The notes beneath the pieces were generated by a model that was given only the letters and a program-made list of their open reading frames with translations, had not been told where the DNA came from and ran no database searches. Of a stretch of DNA of 64,000 nt, positions 35,874 to 47,783 are shown one piece after another. The DNA is taken from assembly GCF_017642925.1 (NCBI RefSeq), contig NZ_JAEPOL010000010.1, positions 1 to 64,000 of the forward strand, in the 5' to 3' direction. Made by a program: the position numbers and the translations under genes. Every line of letters begins with the position of its first letter. The first letter of the stretch is position 1. The DNA comes from Maricaulis sp. (GTDB taxonomy: Bacteria > Pseudomonadota > Alphaproteobacteria > Caulobacterales > Maricaulaceae).

Positions 35874-36788
35874 ATGACGAAACGTATCGCCGTCCTGCTG
35901 GGCGGTCTGTCTCCGGAGCGCGATGTGTCCCTGGTCTCCGGCGCGGCCTGTGCGAAGGGGCTGCGCGAGAAGGGCTATGACGTCGTCGAGATCGATGCAG
36001 GCCGCGACCTCTATCGTCAGCTGGAGGAGGCGGCGCCGGACATTGTTTTCAACGCGCTGCACGGCGAGTGGGGCGAGGACGGGCTGGTGCAGGGCGTGCT
36101 CGAGCATTTCGGCAAGCCCTATACGCACTCCGGCGTCCTGGCCTCGGCGCTGGCCATGGACAAGCAGAAAGCCAAGGACGTGCTGCGCGCGGCCGGCATT
36201 CCCTGTCCGGAAGGTTTCATCGCCAACCGCTTCGAGGCGGCCAAATCGCATGCCATGAAGCCGCCCTATGTCGCCAAGCCGAATGCGCAGGGCTCGTCGG
36301 TGGGCGTGCATATCGTGCTGGAAGGTGCCAACCGGCCGCCGGCCGAGCTGGGCTCGACTGCCTGGGCGCTGGGCGAAGAGGTTCTGATCGAGCGCTATAT
36401 CCCCGGCCGCGAGCTGACCGTCGCCGTGATGGAAGACCGCGCGCTGTGCGTCACCGAAATCGTGCCGAAGACGACTTTCTACGATTATGACGCCAAGTAT
36501 GCTGCGGGCGGGTCCGATCATATTTTACCCGCGCCGGTGCCGGAAGAAATCGCAGAGCGGGCCTGTGAACTGGCGCTGAAAGCCCACAAGGCCTTGGGAT
36601 GCCGCGGTCTGACGCGGTCGGATTTCCGTTACGATTCCACGTCCGAAGAACCGCTATGGTTACTCGAAATTAACACCCAGCCGGGCATGACTCCGACATC
36701 TCTTGCGCCCGAACAGGCGCAGTATTGCGGGATCGCCTTCAGCGATCTCGTGCAATGGATGGCGGAGAATGCGTCGTGTCGAAGGTGA
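35874..36788 (+). CDS. ddl: D-alanine-D-alanine ligase
   Basis: 304 residues, ATP-grasp, usual DdlB length. [17 protein letters not shown] at the start is the family signature (commonly GGxSxER). [29 protein letters not shown] and the metal-binding [14 protein letters not shown] follow. It makes D-Ala-D-Ala for MurF in the cytoplasm. It follows the unrecognised gene by three bases and overlaps ftsQ by 13 bases. Confidence 0.95.
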   Translation: MTKRIAVLLGGLSPERDVSLVSGAACAKGLREKGYDVVEIDAGRDLYRQLEEAAPDIVFNALHGEWGEDGLVQGVLEHFGKPYTHSGVLASALAMDKQKAKDVLRAAGIPCPEGFIANRFEAAKSHAMKPPYVAKPNAQGSSVGVHIVLEGANRPPAELGSTAWALGEEVLIERYIPGRELTVAVMEDRALCVTEIVPKTTFYDYDAKYAAGGSDHILPAPVPEEIAERACELALKAHKALGCRGLTRSDFRYDSTSEEPLWLLEINTQPGMTPTSLAPEQAQYCGIAFSDLVQWMAENASCRR

Positions 36789-37684
36789 GGCGCGGCGGGT
36801 CGCGTAAGACGACCCGGCGCACGTCCCAACCCCGATCCGCCGCGGTGTCCGCACCGCGGCGTTTGCGTAACTGGGCCGAGGCCCGGGTCCGGGGTGCGAA
36901 ATACCGTATGGCGAAGACAGCCCGTCTCGGCGGGCTGGCGGTGACAGGCCTGGTGGCGGTCACCGTAGGCGGACTTGCGCTCTTCGGCCAGCTCGACGAC
37001 GCCGCCATGGAAATCCGCGACTTTGCCGGCTATCGCCTGTCCGGTGTCGGCTTTGCCGTGCGTGCCGTCGATGTCACCGGCGCCAGCGGAGCCGATGCTC
37101 ATGCCATTGTCGTCGCCAGCGAAGTCTATGACGGGCAGCCGATTTTCGCCGTCAATCCCGACATCATCCGCCGCCGCGTCGAAGCCTTGCCGGCCGTTCG
37201 CCGCGCGACCGTCGCGCGCCTGCTGCCGGACCGGATCGCGATCGTGGTCGAGACCCGCGAAGCGTATGCGCTCTGGCAGGTCGACGGGGATCTGCGTGTG
37301 ATCGACCGCCACGGTGTCGTGCTGGCGCATGCCGACCCGATGAACCCTTTGCCGCTGCCGCTCGTTGTCGCAGAGGGTGCCAATGAAGCGGTCGTCGAGA
37401 TCGTCGAGGCGCTCGACAATTACCCCATCGTTCGTGACCGCGTCGTCGGTGCGGTGCGGGTGGGTGAGCGCCGCTGGAATCTGCGCCTGGACAGCGGCGC
37501 CGATGTGAAGTTGCCGGAAGGCGATGTCACGGCATCGATTGCCATCCTGGCGCGATTGCAGGCCGAGCGGGGCGTGTTGCGCCTGGCGGCCGAGAGTTTC
37601 GATCTGCGGGGCGAGGGCGATCTGATCGTCCGGGCCCGGCCGGACCGCGCACAGGCGGCGGGATTGCGGGAGCGTGAAGCGTGA
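36776..37684 (+). CDS. ftsQ: Cell division protein FtsQ
   Basis: 302 residues. A long basic cytoplasmic N-terminus ([19 protein letters not shown]) is followed by a transmembrane helix near 45-65. A POTRA domain begins at [20 protein letters not shown], and a beta domain contains [20 protein letters not shown] and [17 protein letters not shown]. It recruits FtsL and FtsB in the periplasm. The GTG at 36776 is preferred because GGCGGAG lies about eight bases upstream; ATG at 36755 is the alternative. It overlaps ftsA by four bases. Confidence 0.92.
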   Translation: MSKVRRGGSRKTTRRTSQPRSAAVSAPRRLRNWAEARVRGAKYRMAKTARLGGLAVTGLVAVTVGGLALFGQLDDAAMEIRDFAGYRLSGVGFAVRAVDVTGASGADAHAIVVASEVYDGQPIFAVNPDIIRRRVEALPAVRRATVARLLPDRIAIVVETREAYALWQVDGDLRVIDRHGVVLAHADPMNPLPLPLVVAEGANEAVVEIVEALDNYPIVRDRVVGAVRVGERRWNLRLDSGADVKLPEGDVTASIAILARLQAERGVLRLAAESFDLRGEGDLIVRARPDRAQAAGLREREA

Positions 37685-39009
37685 GTGTGCTGGATTTCTT
37701 TCGGTCGCGGCAGGCGGACTCGGTAACCGGCGGCAAGTCCGCAGGCGGTGTCTGCGCCGCGCTGGATGTCGGTTCGTCCAAGATTGCCTGCTTCATTGCC
37801 CGGACCGATCAGACCGTATCCGGCCCCCGTCCGCGCGTGGTCGGTGTCGGTCACCAGTCCTCGCGCGGTGTGCGCGCCGGCGCGGTTGTCGACATGGACG
37901 CCGCCGCCGAGGCGATCCGCGCCGCGGTCGAGCAGGCCGAACGCATGGCCTCCCAGGCCGTCAGCTCCGTCACCGTCACGCTGTCGTCCGGACAGCCCAG
38001 CTCGACACGCATCGCTGCGGAAATCGACCTGCCGCAGCGCGAAGTCACCGAACGCGAACTGCGCCGCCTGCTCGACGGGGCGCTGAGCGAGTTCGATGCC
38101 GAGGACCGGGTCGTGCTGCACGCCATCCCGCTGTCCTGGTCGGTCGACGATCATCGCGGCATCCGCGACCCGCGCGGCATGTTCGGACGTACGCTGGGTG
38201 TGGAAGTCCACGTGATCACGGCGGCCATTGGCCCGCTGCGCAATCTTCTGACCTGTGTCGAGCGCTGCCATTTCGATCTGCGCGGCGTGGTGGCCACGCC
38301 CTATGCTTCGGGCCTTTCCGCCCTGGCCGATGATGAAGTCCAGCTGGGCGCGACCCTGATCGACATGGGCGCCGGCGCAACGACGGCAGCCGTGTTCGCC
38401 GAAGGCGCGCTCCTGCATATCGACGCGGTTCCCGTGGGCGGTTCGCATGTCACGTCCGACGTGGCGCGCGGCCTGTCGACGCCGCTGGTGGCGGCCGAGC
38501 GCCTCAAGACGCTGTACGGCTCGGCGCTGGACAGCCCGGAAGACGACCAGCAGATGATCGAGGTGCCCTCGGTCTCCGGCGAGAACGGCGCGATGTATGA
38601 CAGCGCACCGCGTTCCCTGCTCAACTCCATCATCCGGCCGCGTCTGGAAGAAACCTTTGAACTGATCCGTGACCGCCTCGACGCGGCCGGTGTGGGCAAG
38701 TCCTCCGGCCGCCGTCTGGTGCTGACCGGGGGCGGGGCCCAGATGCCCGGCGCCGGCGAGCTTGCGGCCCGGGTGTTCGGCAAACAGGTGCGTATCGCCG
38801 GCCCGACCGGTGTGACCGGCCTGGGCGATGCCGTGTCCGGTCCGGCCTTCTCCGCCGTCGCCGGCATTGTGCGCCGCGAGACACGCGGGGCGGCCGAGGC
38901 GATCTCAGGCCCGCCGCGCATGGGCGGCTTTACCGTTGCGGCGCGCCGCAACCGCGCCGAAGCAGGCTCTGCCGGCTCGATGTGGCGCTGGTTTGCCGAA
39001 AGCTTCTGA
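37681..39009 (+). CDS. ftsA: Cell division protein FtsA
   Basis: 442 residues, actin-like. The first phosphate loop is ALDVGSSKIACFIA near 23. The family 1C subdomain lies near 110-190, and LIDMGAGATTAAVFAEG (near 224) and VLTGGGAQMPGAGELAARVF (near 347) are nucleotide-binding motifs. The C-terminal end MWRWFAESF is the amphipathic membrane-targeting helix. It ties FtsZ to the membrane. The GTG start overlaps the ftsQ stop. Confidence 0.95.
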   Translation: MSVLDFFRSRQADSVTGGKSAGGVCAALDVGSSKIACFIARTDQTVSGPRPRVVGVGHQSSRGVRAGAVVDMDAAAEAIRAAVEQAERMASQAVSSVTVTLSSGQPSSTRIAAEIDLPQREVTERELRRLLDGALSEFDAEDRVVLHAIPLSWSVDDHRGIRDPRGMFGRTLGVEVHVITAAIGPLRNLLTCVERCHFDLRGVVATPYASGLSALADDEVQLGATLIDMGAGATTAAVFAEGALLHIDAVPVGGSHVTSDVARGLSTPLVAAERLKTLYGSALDSPEDDQQMIEVPSVSGENGAMYDSAPRSLLNSIIRPRLEETFELIRDRLDAAGVGKSSGRRLVLTGGGAQMPGAGELAARVFGKQVRIAGPTGVTGLGDAVSGPAFSAVAGIVRRETRGAAEAISGPPRMGGFTVAARRNRAEAGSAGSMWRWFAESF

Positions 39010-39026
39010 TCGTCCGTGACCGGAAA

Positions 39027-39045
39027 ACCGCCGTCGTCCGGCGGT
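39027..39045 (+). terminator. Hairpin after ftsA
   Basis: ACCGCCG-TCGTC-CGGCGGT is a perfect 7-5-7 hairpin 18 bases after the ftsA stop. No run of T follows, so it is at best a partial terminator or an mRNA end-stabilising structure between ftsQA and ftsZ. Confidence 0.4.
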
Positions 39046-39110
39046 GTTGAGGTCCGGTACTGAAATATGACCTGCGAAGATTAAGCATTTTTGCGGCGCG
39101 CCGCAGGAAC

Positions 39111-39125
39111 TTAACGCCTGATTAA
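39111..39125. promoter_or_regulatory. CtrA box upstream of ftsZ
   Basis: TTAA-CGCCTGA-TTAA is an exact match to the TTAA-N7-TTAA CtrA site. It lies 68 bases before the ftsZ start in an AT-richer 183-base region. In Caulobacter CtrA represses ftsZ in swarmer cells from such a site. Another TTAAG lies at 39081 and a TTAACC at about 39160. Confidence 0.75.
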
Positions 39126-39146
39126 GCGTCTCTGGTAGAGACTGCC

Positions 39147-39151
39147 GACTC
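39147..39151. promoter_or_regulatory. GANTC (CcrM methylation) site before ftsZ
   Basis: GACTC lies 42 bases before the chosen ftsZ start and 22 bases after the CtrA box. GANTC sites near the ftsZ promoter are methylated by CcrM and affect ftsZ expression in Caulobacter. A single short motif is weak evidence on its own. Confidence 0.45.
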
Positions 39152-39192
39152 AAGAGCCCGTTAACCTTACCGCTTCGTGCATGGGGTCCCAC

Positions 39193-40833
39193 ATGACGCT
39201 GAATCTCTCCATTCCTGAAACAACCGAATTGCGGCCCCGGATTGTCGTGTTCGGTGTCGGTGGCGCCGGGGGGAACGCTGTCAACAACATGATCGAGTCG
39301 AGCCTCGAGGGTGTCGACTTCGTGGTCGCCAACACCGACGCGCAGGCACTGACGCGCTCGAAGTCGGAAAAGCGCATCCAGATGGGCGCGGCGATCACCG
39401 AAGGCCTGGGCGCGGGCGCCCGGCCGGAAGTCGGCGAACAATCGGCCGAAGACTCCATCGATGACATTCGCGAGCACCTTGCCGGTGCGCACATGGTTTT
39501 CATCACAGCCGGCATGGGCGGCGGAACGGGGACGGGCGCGGGACCGGTCGTGGCACGGGCGGCCCGGGAAATGGGTATTCTGACCGTCGGCGTGGTGACC
39601 AAGCCGTTCCACTTCGAAGGCTCGCGCCGCATGAAGCTGGCCGAGGCCGGCATCGAGCAGCTGCAGGAACATGTCGATACGCTGATCGTCATTCCGAACC
39701 AGAACCTGTTCCGTATCGCCACCGAGAAGACGACCTTTGCCGAGGCCTTCTCCATGGCCGACCAGGTGCTGCATTCCGGCGTGCGCGGCATTACCGACCT
39801 GATGGTCATGCCGGGCCTGATCAATCTCGACTTCGCCGACGTCCGCGCCGTGATGAACGAGATGGGCAAGGCGATGATGGGTACGGGCGAGGCTTCCGGC
39901 GAGAAGCGCGCCGTCGACGCTGCCCAGGCCGCCATCTCCAACCCGCTGCTGGACGATGTCTCGATGAAGGGCGCCACGGGCGTGCTGATCAACATCACCG
40001 GCGGTTACGACATGACCCTCTACGAGGTCGACGAAGCCGCCAACGAGATCCGTTCGGAAGTCGATCCGGAAGCCAATATCATTGTCGGTTCCACCTTCGA
40101 CGAGACCATGGAAGGCTCCATGCGCGTCTCCGTCGTTGCCACGGGTATCGATGCCGAGGCGGCTGTCGTGAACGATACGCGCAGCCGTCAGCGCACCGCG
40201 CCGCAGACAGCCGAACGCTCCAGCCCGAACGATGCAATCCTGCCGTGGAAGCGCACCGGGTCCGACCGTCCGGGCCGCGTCAATCCGCCGGCCACGCCCG
40301 AGCGCACCGTCGCCGCGCGTCCGGAGCCGGTCACGACACGCACCGAGACGCGCGAAATGCCGGAAACCGAAATCGAGCCGCAGGCCGAACCGCTCAAGCG
40401 GGCGGTCGGTGCGGAAGACCTGTCCGACGCGATTGCCGATACCGAAATCACACGTGACAGCGATCCCTATGTGATGGAAACCCGTCCCGCAGCGATCTCC
40501 GAGACGCTGGTCGAGGTGCAACAGCCGCAGGTGCTGCGCGACCAGGCCCGTCTGGCCGAGGAGGCTGCCAGCCTCAACGCCCGTTACGAGCAGCGCCGTG
40601 CCACGGTGAGCCAGCCGGATGTCGCCGCGGATGACGACGAACCCAAGCGCGGTTTCTCGCTTTTCGGCCGCCGCCGCAAGCCGGCCGAGCCGGCGCCGGT
40701 CAAGGCCGCGCCCGTGACCAAGACCGCACCGGTCCAGACCTCCCAGCCGCGCGCATCGGGCGATCTGTTCGGTGACAGCCTGGAAGAGGGCGATCTGGAA
40801 ATTCCGGCCTTCCTGCGCCGTCAGGCGAACTAG
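39193..40833 (+). CDS. ftsZ: Cell division GTPase FtsZ
   Basis: 546 residues. The tubulin-like GTPase domain covers about 1-315: [15 protein letters not shown] near 18, the [10 protein letters not shown] loop near 109 and [20 protein letters not shown] for the T7 loop. A long, disordered, Pro/Glu/Arg-rich linker (about 316-530) is typical of alphaproteobacteria. The C-terminal peptide [13 protein letters not shown] binds FtsA and other partners. The ATG at 39193 (MTLNLSIPE) has GGGG seven bases upstream; ATG 39181 lacks a site. Transcription is probably separable from ftsQA and cell-cycle regulated. Confidence 0.96.
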   Translation: MTLNLSIPETTELRPRIVVFGVGGAGGNAVNNMIESSLEGVDFVVANTDAQALTRSKSEKRIQMGAAITEGLGAGARPEVGEQSAEDSIDDIREHLAGAHMVFITAGMGGGTGTGAGPVVARAAREMGILTVGVVTKPFHFEGSRRMKLAEAGIEQLQEHVDTLIVIPNQNLFRIATEKTTFAEAFSMADQVLHSGVRGITDLMVMPGLINLDFADVRAVMNEMGKAMMGTGEASGEKRAVDAAQAAISNPLLDDVSMKGATGVLINITGGYDMTLYEVDEAANEIRSEVDPEANIIVGSTFDETMEGSMRVSVVATGIDAEAAVVNDTRSRQRTAPQTAERSSPNDAILPWKRTGSDRPGRVNPPATPERTVAARPEPVTTRTETREMPETEIEPQAEPLKRAVGAEDLSDAIADTEITRDSDPYVMETRPAAISETLVEVQQPQVLRDQARLAEEAASLNARYEQRRATVSQPDVAADDDEPKRGFSLFGRRRKPAEPAPVKAAPVTKTAPVQTSQPRASGDLFGDSLEEGDLEIPAFLRRQAN

Positions 40834-40856
40834 GCTAACGCATTGAATTACAAGAT

Positions 40857-40891
40857 GGCCCGCTGGCAGTCGCCGGCGGGCCGTTTTGTTT
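40857..40891 (+). terminator. Rho-independent terminator after ftsZ
   Basis: GGCCCGC (40857-40863) pairs with GCGGGCC (40876-40882), and GTTTTGTTT follows directly. This is the clearest intrinsic terminator in the window. It ends the dcw transcripts, so lpxC needs its own promoter. Confidence 0.85.
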
Positions 40892-41067
40892 GAAGCGTCT
40901 TGCTGCGAGTGCGTAACAAAACGCAACAATGCTTTAATTGCGTGCTGGAGCCCCGTGGTGTTGTGTGCCAGCCAGGGACGACGGCTTCCGTCGGGGCCTG
41001 GCCCGCTTGGCCAGACCGCCGAGTGAGTCAGACCGTTGAGTAAGATAGTAGCAGGCGGCGTTAGACA
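40892..41067 (+). promoter_or_regulatory. lpxC leader/promoter region
   Basis: The region begins with an AT-richer section (GTAACAAAACGCAACAATGC near 40913-40932), suited to a promoter. It then has GC-rich short hairpins (CGACGG-CTT-CCGTCG and CTGGCC-5-GGCCAG) and a GAGTC site near 41024. I cannot place a single -35/-10 pair with confidence. Confidence 0.35.
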
Positions 41068-41967
41068 GTGACTTACCGGCAGACATTGGCAGCCCCCGCA
41101 GTCTGTGCGGGTATCGGTCTCCACTCCGGCGAACGGGTCCGCATGGTCCTGCAACCGGCCTCCGCCGGCTCGGGTATCCGCTTCATCCGCTCCGACATTG
41201 ATGATCGCGACAACCGTATCGCTGCGCGCGCCGACGCTGTCAGCGAAGTCCGTCTCGGTACCACCCTGCAGAATGACGCCGGTGTGACGATTGCCACGGT
41301 CGAACACCTGATGGCGGCTCTGGCCGGCCTGGGTGTCGACGATGCCGTGATCGAGGTCGACGGTCCGGAAATCCCGGTGATGGACGGTTCGTCCGAGCCC
41401 TTCGTCAAGCTGATCCGCCAGGTCGGCCTGAAATCCCAGTCCGTGCCGCGCCGCGCCATCCAGGTGCTCAAGCCGGTGACGCTGGATCTGGACGATCGCT
41501 GCGCGCGTTTCCTGCCTGCGCTCAAGCCGATGATCGAGATCGAGATCGCCTTCGAGCACCAGGCCGTCGGCCGGCAGGCCTGCGTGTTCGACATCACGCC
41601 GGAAATCTTCTCCACCGATATCGCCCGTGCCCGCACCTTCGGTTTCCGCAAGGATTACGACGCGCTGCTGGCGGCCGGTCTCGCCCGCGGCGGCTCGATG
41701 GACAATGCCGTCGTGCTCGACGACACGGGAATCGCCAATCCGGAAGGGCTGCGCTTCAAGGACGAGTTCGTGCGGCACAAGGCGCTGGATGCCCTGGGTG
41801 ATCTCTATCTCGCCGGCGCGCCGATCATCGGCTGCTATTCCGCCGAGCGTCCGGGCCATGCCATCAACAACATGGCCGTGCGTGCCCTGCTTGAGGATAC
41901 GAGCGCCTGGAAGTGGGTGAACATGCGCGATGGCGTCACCCGCGACATGGCGCTGGCGCACTCCTGA
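41068..41967 (+). CDS. lpxC: UDP-3-O-acyl-GlcNAc deacetylase LpxC
   Basis: 299 residues. Zinc enzyme motifs: GIGLHSGERVRM near 15, TVEHLMAALAGLGVDDAVIE near 75 with a zinc-binding His, FEHQAVGRQACVFDIT near 165, and VRHKALDALGDLYLAG near 233 with the later metal and catalytic residues. It carries out the first committed step of lipid A synthesis in the cytoplasm. The start is GTG at 41068. Placement after ftsZ is usual in proteobacteria. Confidence 0.95.
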   Translation: MTYRQTLAAPAVCAGIGLHSGERVRMVLQPASAGSGIRFIRSDIDDRDNRIAARADAVSEVRLGTTLQNDAGVTIATVEHLMAALAGLGVDDAVIEVDGPEIPVMDGSSEPFVKLIRQVGLKSQSVPRRAIQVLKPVTLDLDDRCARFLPALKPMIEIEIAFEHQAVGRQACVFDITPEIFSTDIARARTFGFRKDYDALLAAGLARGGSMDNAVVLDDTGIANPEGLRFKDEFVRHKALDALGDLYLAGAPIIGCYSAERPGHAINNMAVRALLEDTSAWKWVNMRDGVTRDMALAHS

Positions 41968-42085
41968 CACGCGGTTGACCGTCAAGGTTACTGAAGGGGT
42001 ACTTTTGCCCCGGCCAATCATCCGCTACAACGCTGATTGAACGGGTGGTCGTCCGGCCGCCAAAATTGTCGAGCCCCGTGTCCCC

Positions 42086-42919
42086 ATGACCCTTTCGCCG
42101 CGTACTCTGTTTCCGCTTGCCATTGCTGTTGTCCTTGCGGGGTGTTCTTCCAACCGTCCGGATACGGCTGTCGCCTATGTCGAGCGCCCGGCGGAAACCA
42201 TCTATGCGGAAGCCATCCAGCGGATGGACCGGAATCAGTACGACATCGCTGCGGCGATGTTCGACGAGGTCGAGCGCCAGCACCCCTATTCGGAGTGGGC
42301 CCGCCGCTCGATGCTGATGGCGGCCTTCGCCAACTACCAGTCGAACAATTACGAGGAAGCGATCTCGGACTCCGAACGCTTCATCTCGCTGCACCCGGGC
42401 AATCGCAGTGCGGCCTACGCCTACTATCTGATCGCGATCTGCTATTTCGAGCAGATCATGGATGTCGGCCGTGACCAGGCTGCGACCCAGCAGGCGCTGG
42501 ATGCGCTGGAGCAGGTCGTGCGTCGCTATCCGGAAAGCCGCTACGCCACGGATGCGCGTCTGAAGATCGACATGACGCGCGACCACCTGGCCGGCAAGGA
42601 AATGAGCGTCGGCCGCTGGTATCTGCGCCGCAATTATCACCTGGCCGCCATCAACCGCTTCCGCAATGTGCTGCAGGAATACGGTACGACCTCGCACGTG
42701 CCCGAAGCGCTGCACCGCCTGGTGGAGTCCTATGTGGCGCTCGGCGTCGACGAGGAAGCCCGCCAGGTCGCGTCCGTGCTCGGCTACAATTTCCCGGGCA
42801 GCGAGTGGTACCAGAACAGCTACGACCTCCTGACGCGTGAGGGCATTACGCTCGAGGTCGATCCCGAGCGCGAGGACCCGTCCTATTTCGAACGGGCCTG
42901 GCGTCGTCTGTTCGGCTGA
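42086..42919 (+). CDS. bamD: Outer membrane assembly lipoprotein BamD
   Basis: 277 residues. The signal peptide has lipobox VLAGC with Cys near 20. Tetratricopeptide-like repeats follow from about 40: AEAIQRMDRNQYDIAAAMFD, AFANYQSNNYEEAISDSERF and WYLRRNYHLAAINRFRNVLQ. BamD is the essential lipoprotein of the Bam complex that inserts beta-barrels; the autotransporter at 6562 would depend on it. A possible promoter (TTGACC at 41975) lies in the 118-base gap after lpxC. Confidence 0.93.
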   Translation: MTLSPRTLFPLAIAVVLAGCSSNRPDTAVAYVERPAETIYAEAIQRMDRNQYDIAAAMFDEVERQHPYSEWARRSMLMAAFANYQSNNYEEAISDSERFISLHPGNRSAAYAYYLIAICYFEQIMDVGRDQAATQQALDALEQVVRRYPESRYATDARLKIDMTRDHLAGKEMSVGRWYLRRNYHLAAINRFRNVLQEYGTTSHVPEALHRLVESYVALGVDEEARQVASVLGYNFPGSEWYQNSYDLLTREGITLEVDPEREDPSYFERAWRRLFG

Positions 42920-42944
42920 CGGGTCGGGGGTGCGAACGCCCTGA

Positions 42945-44642
42945 ATGCTGCTCTCCCTCTCCATTCGCAATGTCGTCCTGATCGATACGCTGGATGCGGT
43001 CTTCGAGAGCGGGCTCTGTGCCCTGACCGGCGAAACCGGCGCGGGTAAATCCATTCTTCTCGGGGCTTTGGGCCTGGCGGCCGGCGAACGGGCCGATCGC
43101 GCCCAGGTGCGCGCCGGTGCCGACGAAGCCCAGGCCGTCGCCGAATTCGAACTGCCCGACAGCCATCCCGCCCGTGCCCTGCTCGACGAGGCGGGGATCG
43201 CGGTCGAACCCGGCGAGCCCCTGATCCTGCGCCGCCGGCTTGGCGAGGACGGCCGCTCGCGTGCCCATGTCAACGACCAGGCGGCCAGTATCGGCCTCCT
43301 GCGCTCGCTGGGCGATGTGCTGGTGGAAGTCCACGGACAGCATGACGGGCGCGGCCTGATGGATCCGAAAACCCATCGCGGCTATCTGGACACCTATGCC
43401 GGGCATGACGATCTGCGCGCCGCCTGCCGCACGGCCTGGAAGGAGTATTCCGGGGCCCGACGCCGGCTGGATGAGCTGGTGAGTGCCAATCGCGCCTCGG
43501 ACGAGGAAAAGGCCTTTCTCACCCACGCCCTGGAAGAGCTTGAAGCCCTGTCGCCGAAGACCGGTGAAGAAGCCGAGCTGGCCGAAGAGCGTCAGTTCCT
43601 GCAGGGCGCCGAGCGGGCGCTGGGCGATCTGCAGGAGGCCCAGGAGGCCCTGGCCGGCGATGGCGGCGGTCTTGAAGGCCGGCTGAACGCAGCCCTGCGG
43701 GGCCTGGAGCGTGTGCGCGGCCATATCGGCGAGGGCGGCGGTGCCGCCGGCGAGGCGCTGGACCGGGCCGCCTCCGCCATCGACCGCGCATTGATCGAGT
43801 TCACCGAGGCAGAAGACGCGCTGGGCGATGCCGCCCAGGCTTTCGATGTCGAGCCCGGCCGGCTGGATGCGGTGGAGGAGCGGCTCTTCGCCCTGCGCGG
43901 CCTGTCGCGCAAGCACAATGTCGATGTCGACGAACTGCCCGCCCTGCATGGCCGGCTCGCCGAACAGCTCGACGCGATCGAGAATGCCGCCGACCGCATT
44001 GCCGAGGCCGAGAAGGCCGTGACCGCGGCCCGCGCCCGCTATGACGATGCTGCGCATGCGCTATCACGCAGCCGCGAGAAGGCGGGCGAGGCGCTGGCCG
44101 GGGCCGTGGCCGCCGAACTGCCGCCGCTGAAAATGGACAAGGCGCGCTTCCGCGTCTCCGTCACCTCCGACGATGAGCGCGCCGGCCCGGATGGCCGCGA
44201 CAGCGTGGTCTTCGAGGTCGCGACCAATCCCGGCGCGCCCTTCGGTGCGCTGGACAAGATCGCATCGGGCGGCGAACTCTCGCGCTTCGGCCTGGCCCTG
44301 AAAGTCTCGCTCGCGGGCGAGGATGAGGGCCTGGTCCTGGTATTCGACGAGGTCGACCAGGGCGTGGGCGGGGCTGTCGCCGACGCCGTCGGCCGCCGCT
44401 TGAAACGCCTCGCCGAGAAAGGCCAGACATTGGTCGTCACCCACTCGCCGCAAGTCGCCGCCGTGGCCGATCACCACTGGAAGATCGTCAAGGATGATGA
44501 CGGCAAGGGCGGGGTGTGCACCACGCTCGTCCGCCTTGAAGGCGACGAACGCCGCGAGGAAATCGCCCGCATGCTCTCCGGAGCAGAGGTGACCGACGCA
44601 GCGCGCGCCCAGGCGGATGCGCTGATGTCAGTGAAGGTTTAG
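42945..44642 (+). CDS. recN: DNA repair protein RecN
   Basis: 565 residues, SMC-like. Walker A GETGAGKSILLGAL near 28 opens the head domain. Long heptad-rich coiled coils occupy about 155-370. The ABC signature IASGGELSRFGLALK near 443 and Walker B LVLVFDEVDQGVGG near 464 close it. RecN acts early in double-strand break repair. It starts 25 bases after bamD, an order common in alphaproteobacteria. Confidence 0.94.
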   Translation: MLLSLSIRNVVLIDTLDAVFESGLCALTGETGAGKSILLGALGLAAGERADRAQVRAGADEAQAVAEFELPDSHPARALLDEAGIAVEPGEPLILRRRLGEDGRSRAHVNDQAASIGLLRSLGDVLVEVHGQHDGRGLMDPKTHRGYLDTYAGHDDLRAACRTAWKEYSGARRRLDELVSANRASDEEKAFLTHALEELEALSPKTGEEAELAEERQFLQGAERALGDLQEAQEALAGDGGGLEGRLNAALRGLERVRGHIGEGGGAAGEALDRAASAIDRALIEFTEAEDALGDAAQAFDVEPGRLDAVEERLFALRGLSRKHNVDVDELPALHGRLAEQLDAIENAADRIAEAEKAVTAARARYDDAAHALSRSREKAGEALAGAVAAELPPLKMDKARFRVSVTSDDERAGPDGRDSVVFEVATNPGAPFGALDKIASGGELSRFGLALKVSLAGEDEGLVLVFDEVDQGVGGAVADAVGRRLKRLAEKGQTLVVTHSPQVAAVADHHWKIVKDDDGKGGVCTTLVRLEGDERREEIARMLSGAEVTDAARAQADALMSVKV

Positions 44643-47056
<2,414 letters not shown>

Positions 47057-47068
47057 GGACCATCGCGG

Positions 47069-47236
47069 GTGTCATCCCGGATGGATGCCCGGCGAAGGCC
47101 GGGCGCAAGTCCGGGACCTATAATCCCGGTGCCCATCCAGCTGTCGCGGGCAGCGGACCTGCTTCCGGCCGGCAATAGCGCGTATGGGTCCCGGCCCTGC
47201 GGCCCGCCTGCGCGGGCCGTGCGGCCGGGATGACAG
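47069..47236. repeat. Composite inverted repeat (family 1) downstream of ligA
   Basis: It starts GTGTCATCCCGGATGG and ends GGCCGGGATGACA. On the minus strand it matches 44663-44836 along most of its length. It lies between the convergent ligA and lipoprotein genes, where it may end transcription from both sides. Confidence 0.75.
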
Positions 47237-47249
47237 GCAGAACTGCCCC

Positions 47250-47783
47250 CTACTCCTCCACCCGCCGGTACACCCCGTCCACCGGCAGCTCACCGTCAAA
47301 CCCGGCGACATAGCTCAGCAGTACGGCTTCCAGCACGTCCCAGTCTTCCAGGCGGCAGGTGCCGGGTTCGATCTCGTTCTCGAAGATCTCGTAGCGATTG
47401 CGTTCGGCTTCGGCGAGGTCGTCGCATTGCGGCTGGTGATAGGCGGCCACACCGCCCTCATAGACATAGACCAGCCCGTAGAGCCACACATCGTCATTCT
47501 GTCTCATCCCGGCATAGAGGCCCGGTGAGATCTCGCGCAGGCGCACGCCTTCATGGGGAAAGTTGGCGATGTCGGAATGATAGCGCCCGCCGCGCTGTTC
47601 CACATAGCCCGTCCACATCGGCCGGTCGAAGGGACGGCCGTCGGGATGGTTGGGCGTGTGGGCATAAACGCCTTCTTCCAGCGGGAAGTCGGCCGAGAAC
47701 CGGCCGATCAGGGCCCGGTCGGAATAAAAGCAGCCGCCCAGAAGGGCGGCTGCTGTGATGATGACAAGGCCGGTGCGGATCAC
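47250..47783 (-). CDS. Lipoprotein of unknown function, coupled to aminopeptidase P
   Basis: 177 residues. A signal peptide with lipobox LLGGC puts the acylated Cys at 18. The mature part is acidic and rich in Tyr and Trp (DDVWLYGLVYVYEGGVAAYH), with two further Cys (QPQCDDL, GTCRLED). I recognise no family. The GTG start overlaps the stop of the aminopeptidase gene (GTGA), so it is made with it. Confidence 0.7.
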   Translation of the reverse strand: MIRTGLVIITAAALLGGCFYSDRALIGRFSADFPLEEGVYAHTPNHPDGRPFDRPMWTGYVEQRGGRYHSDIANFPHEGVRLREISPGLYAGMRQNDDVWLYGLVYVYEGGVAAYHQPQCDDLAEAERNRYEIFENEIEPGTCRLEDWDVLEAVLLSYVAGFDGELPVDGVYRRVEE

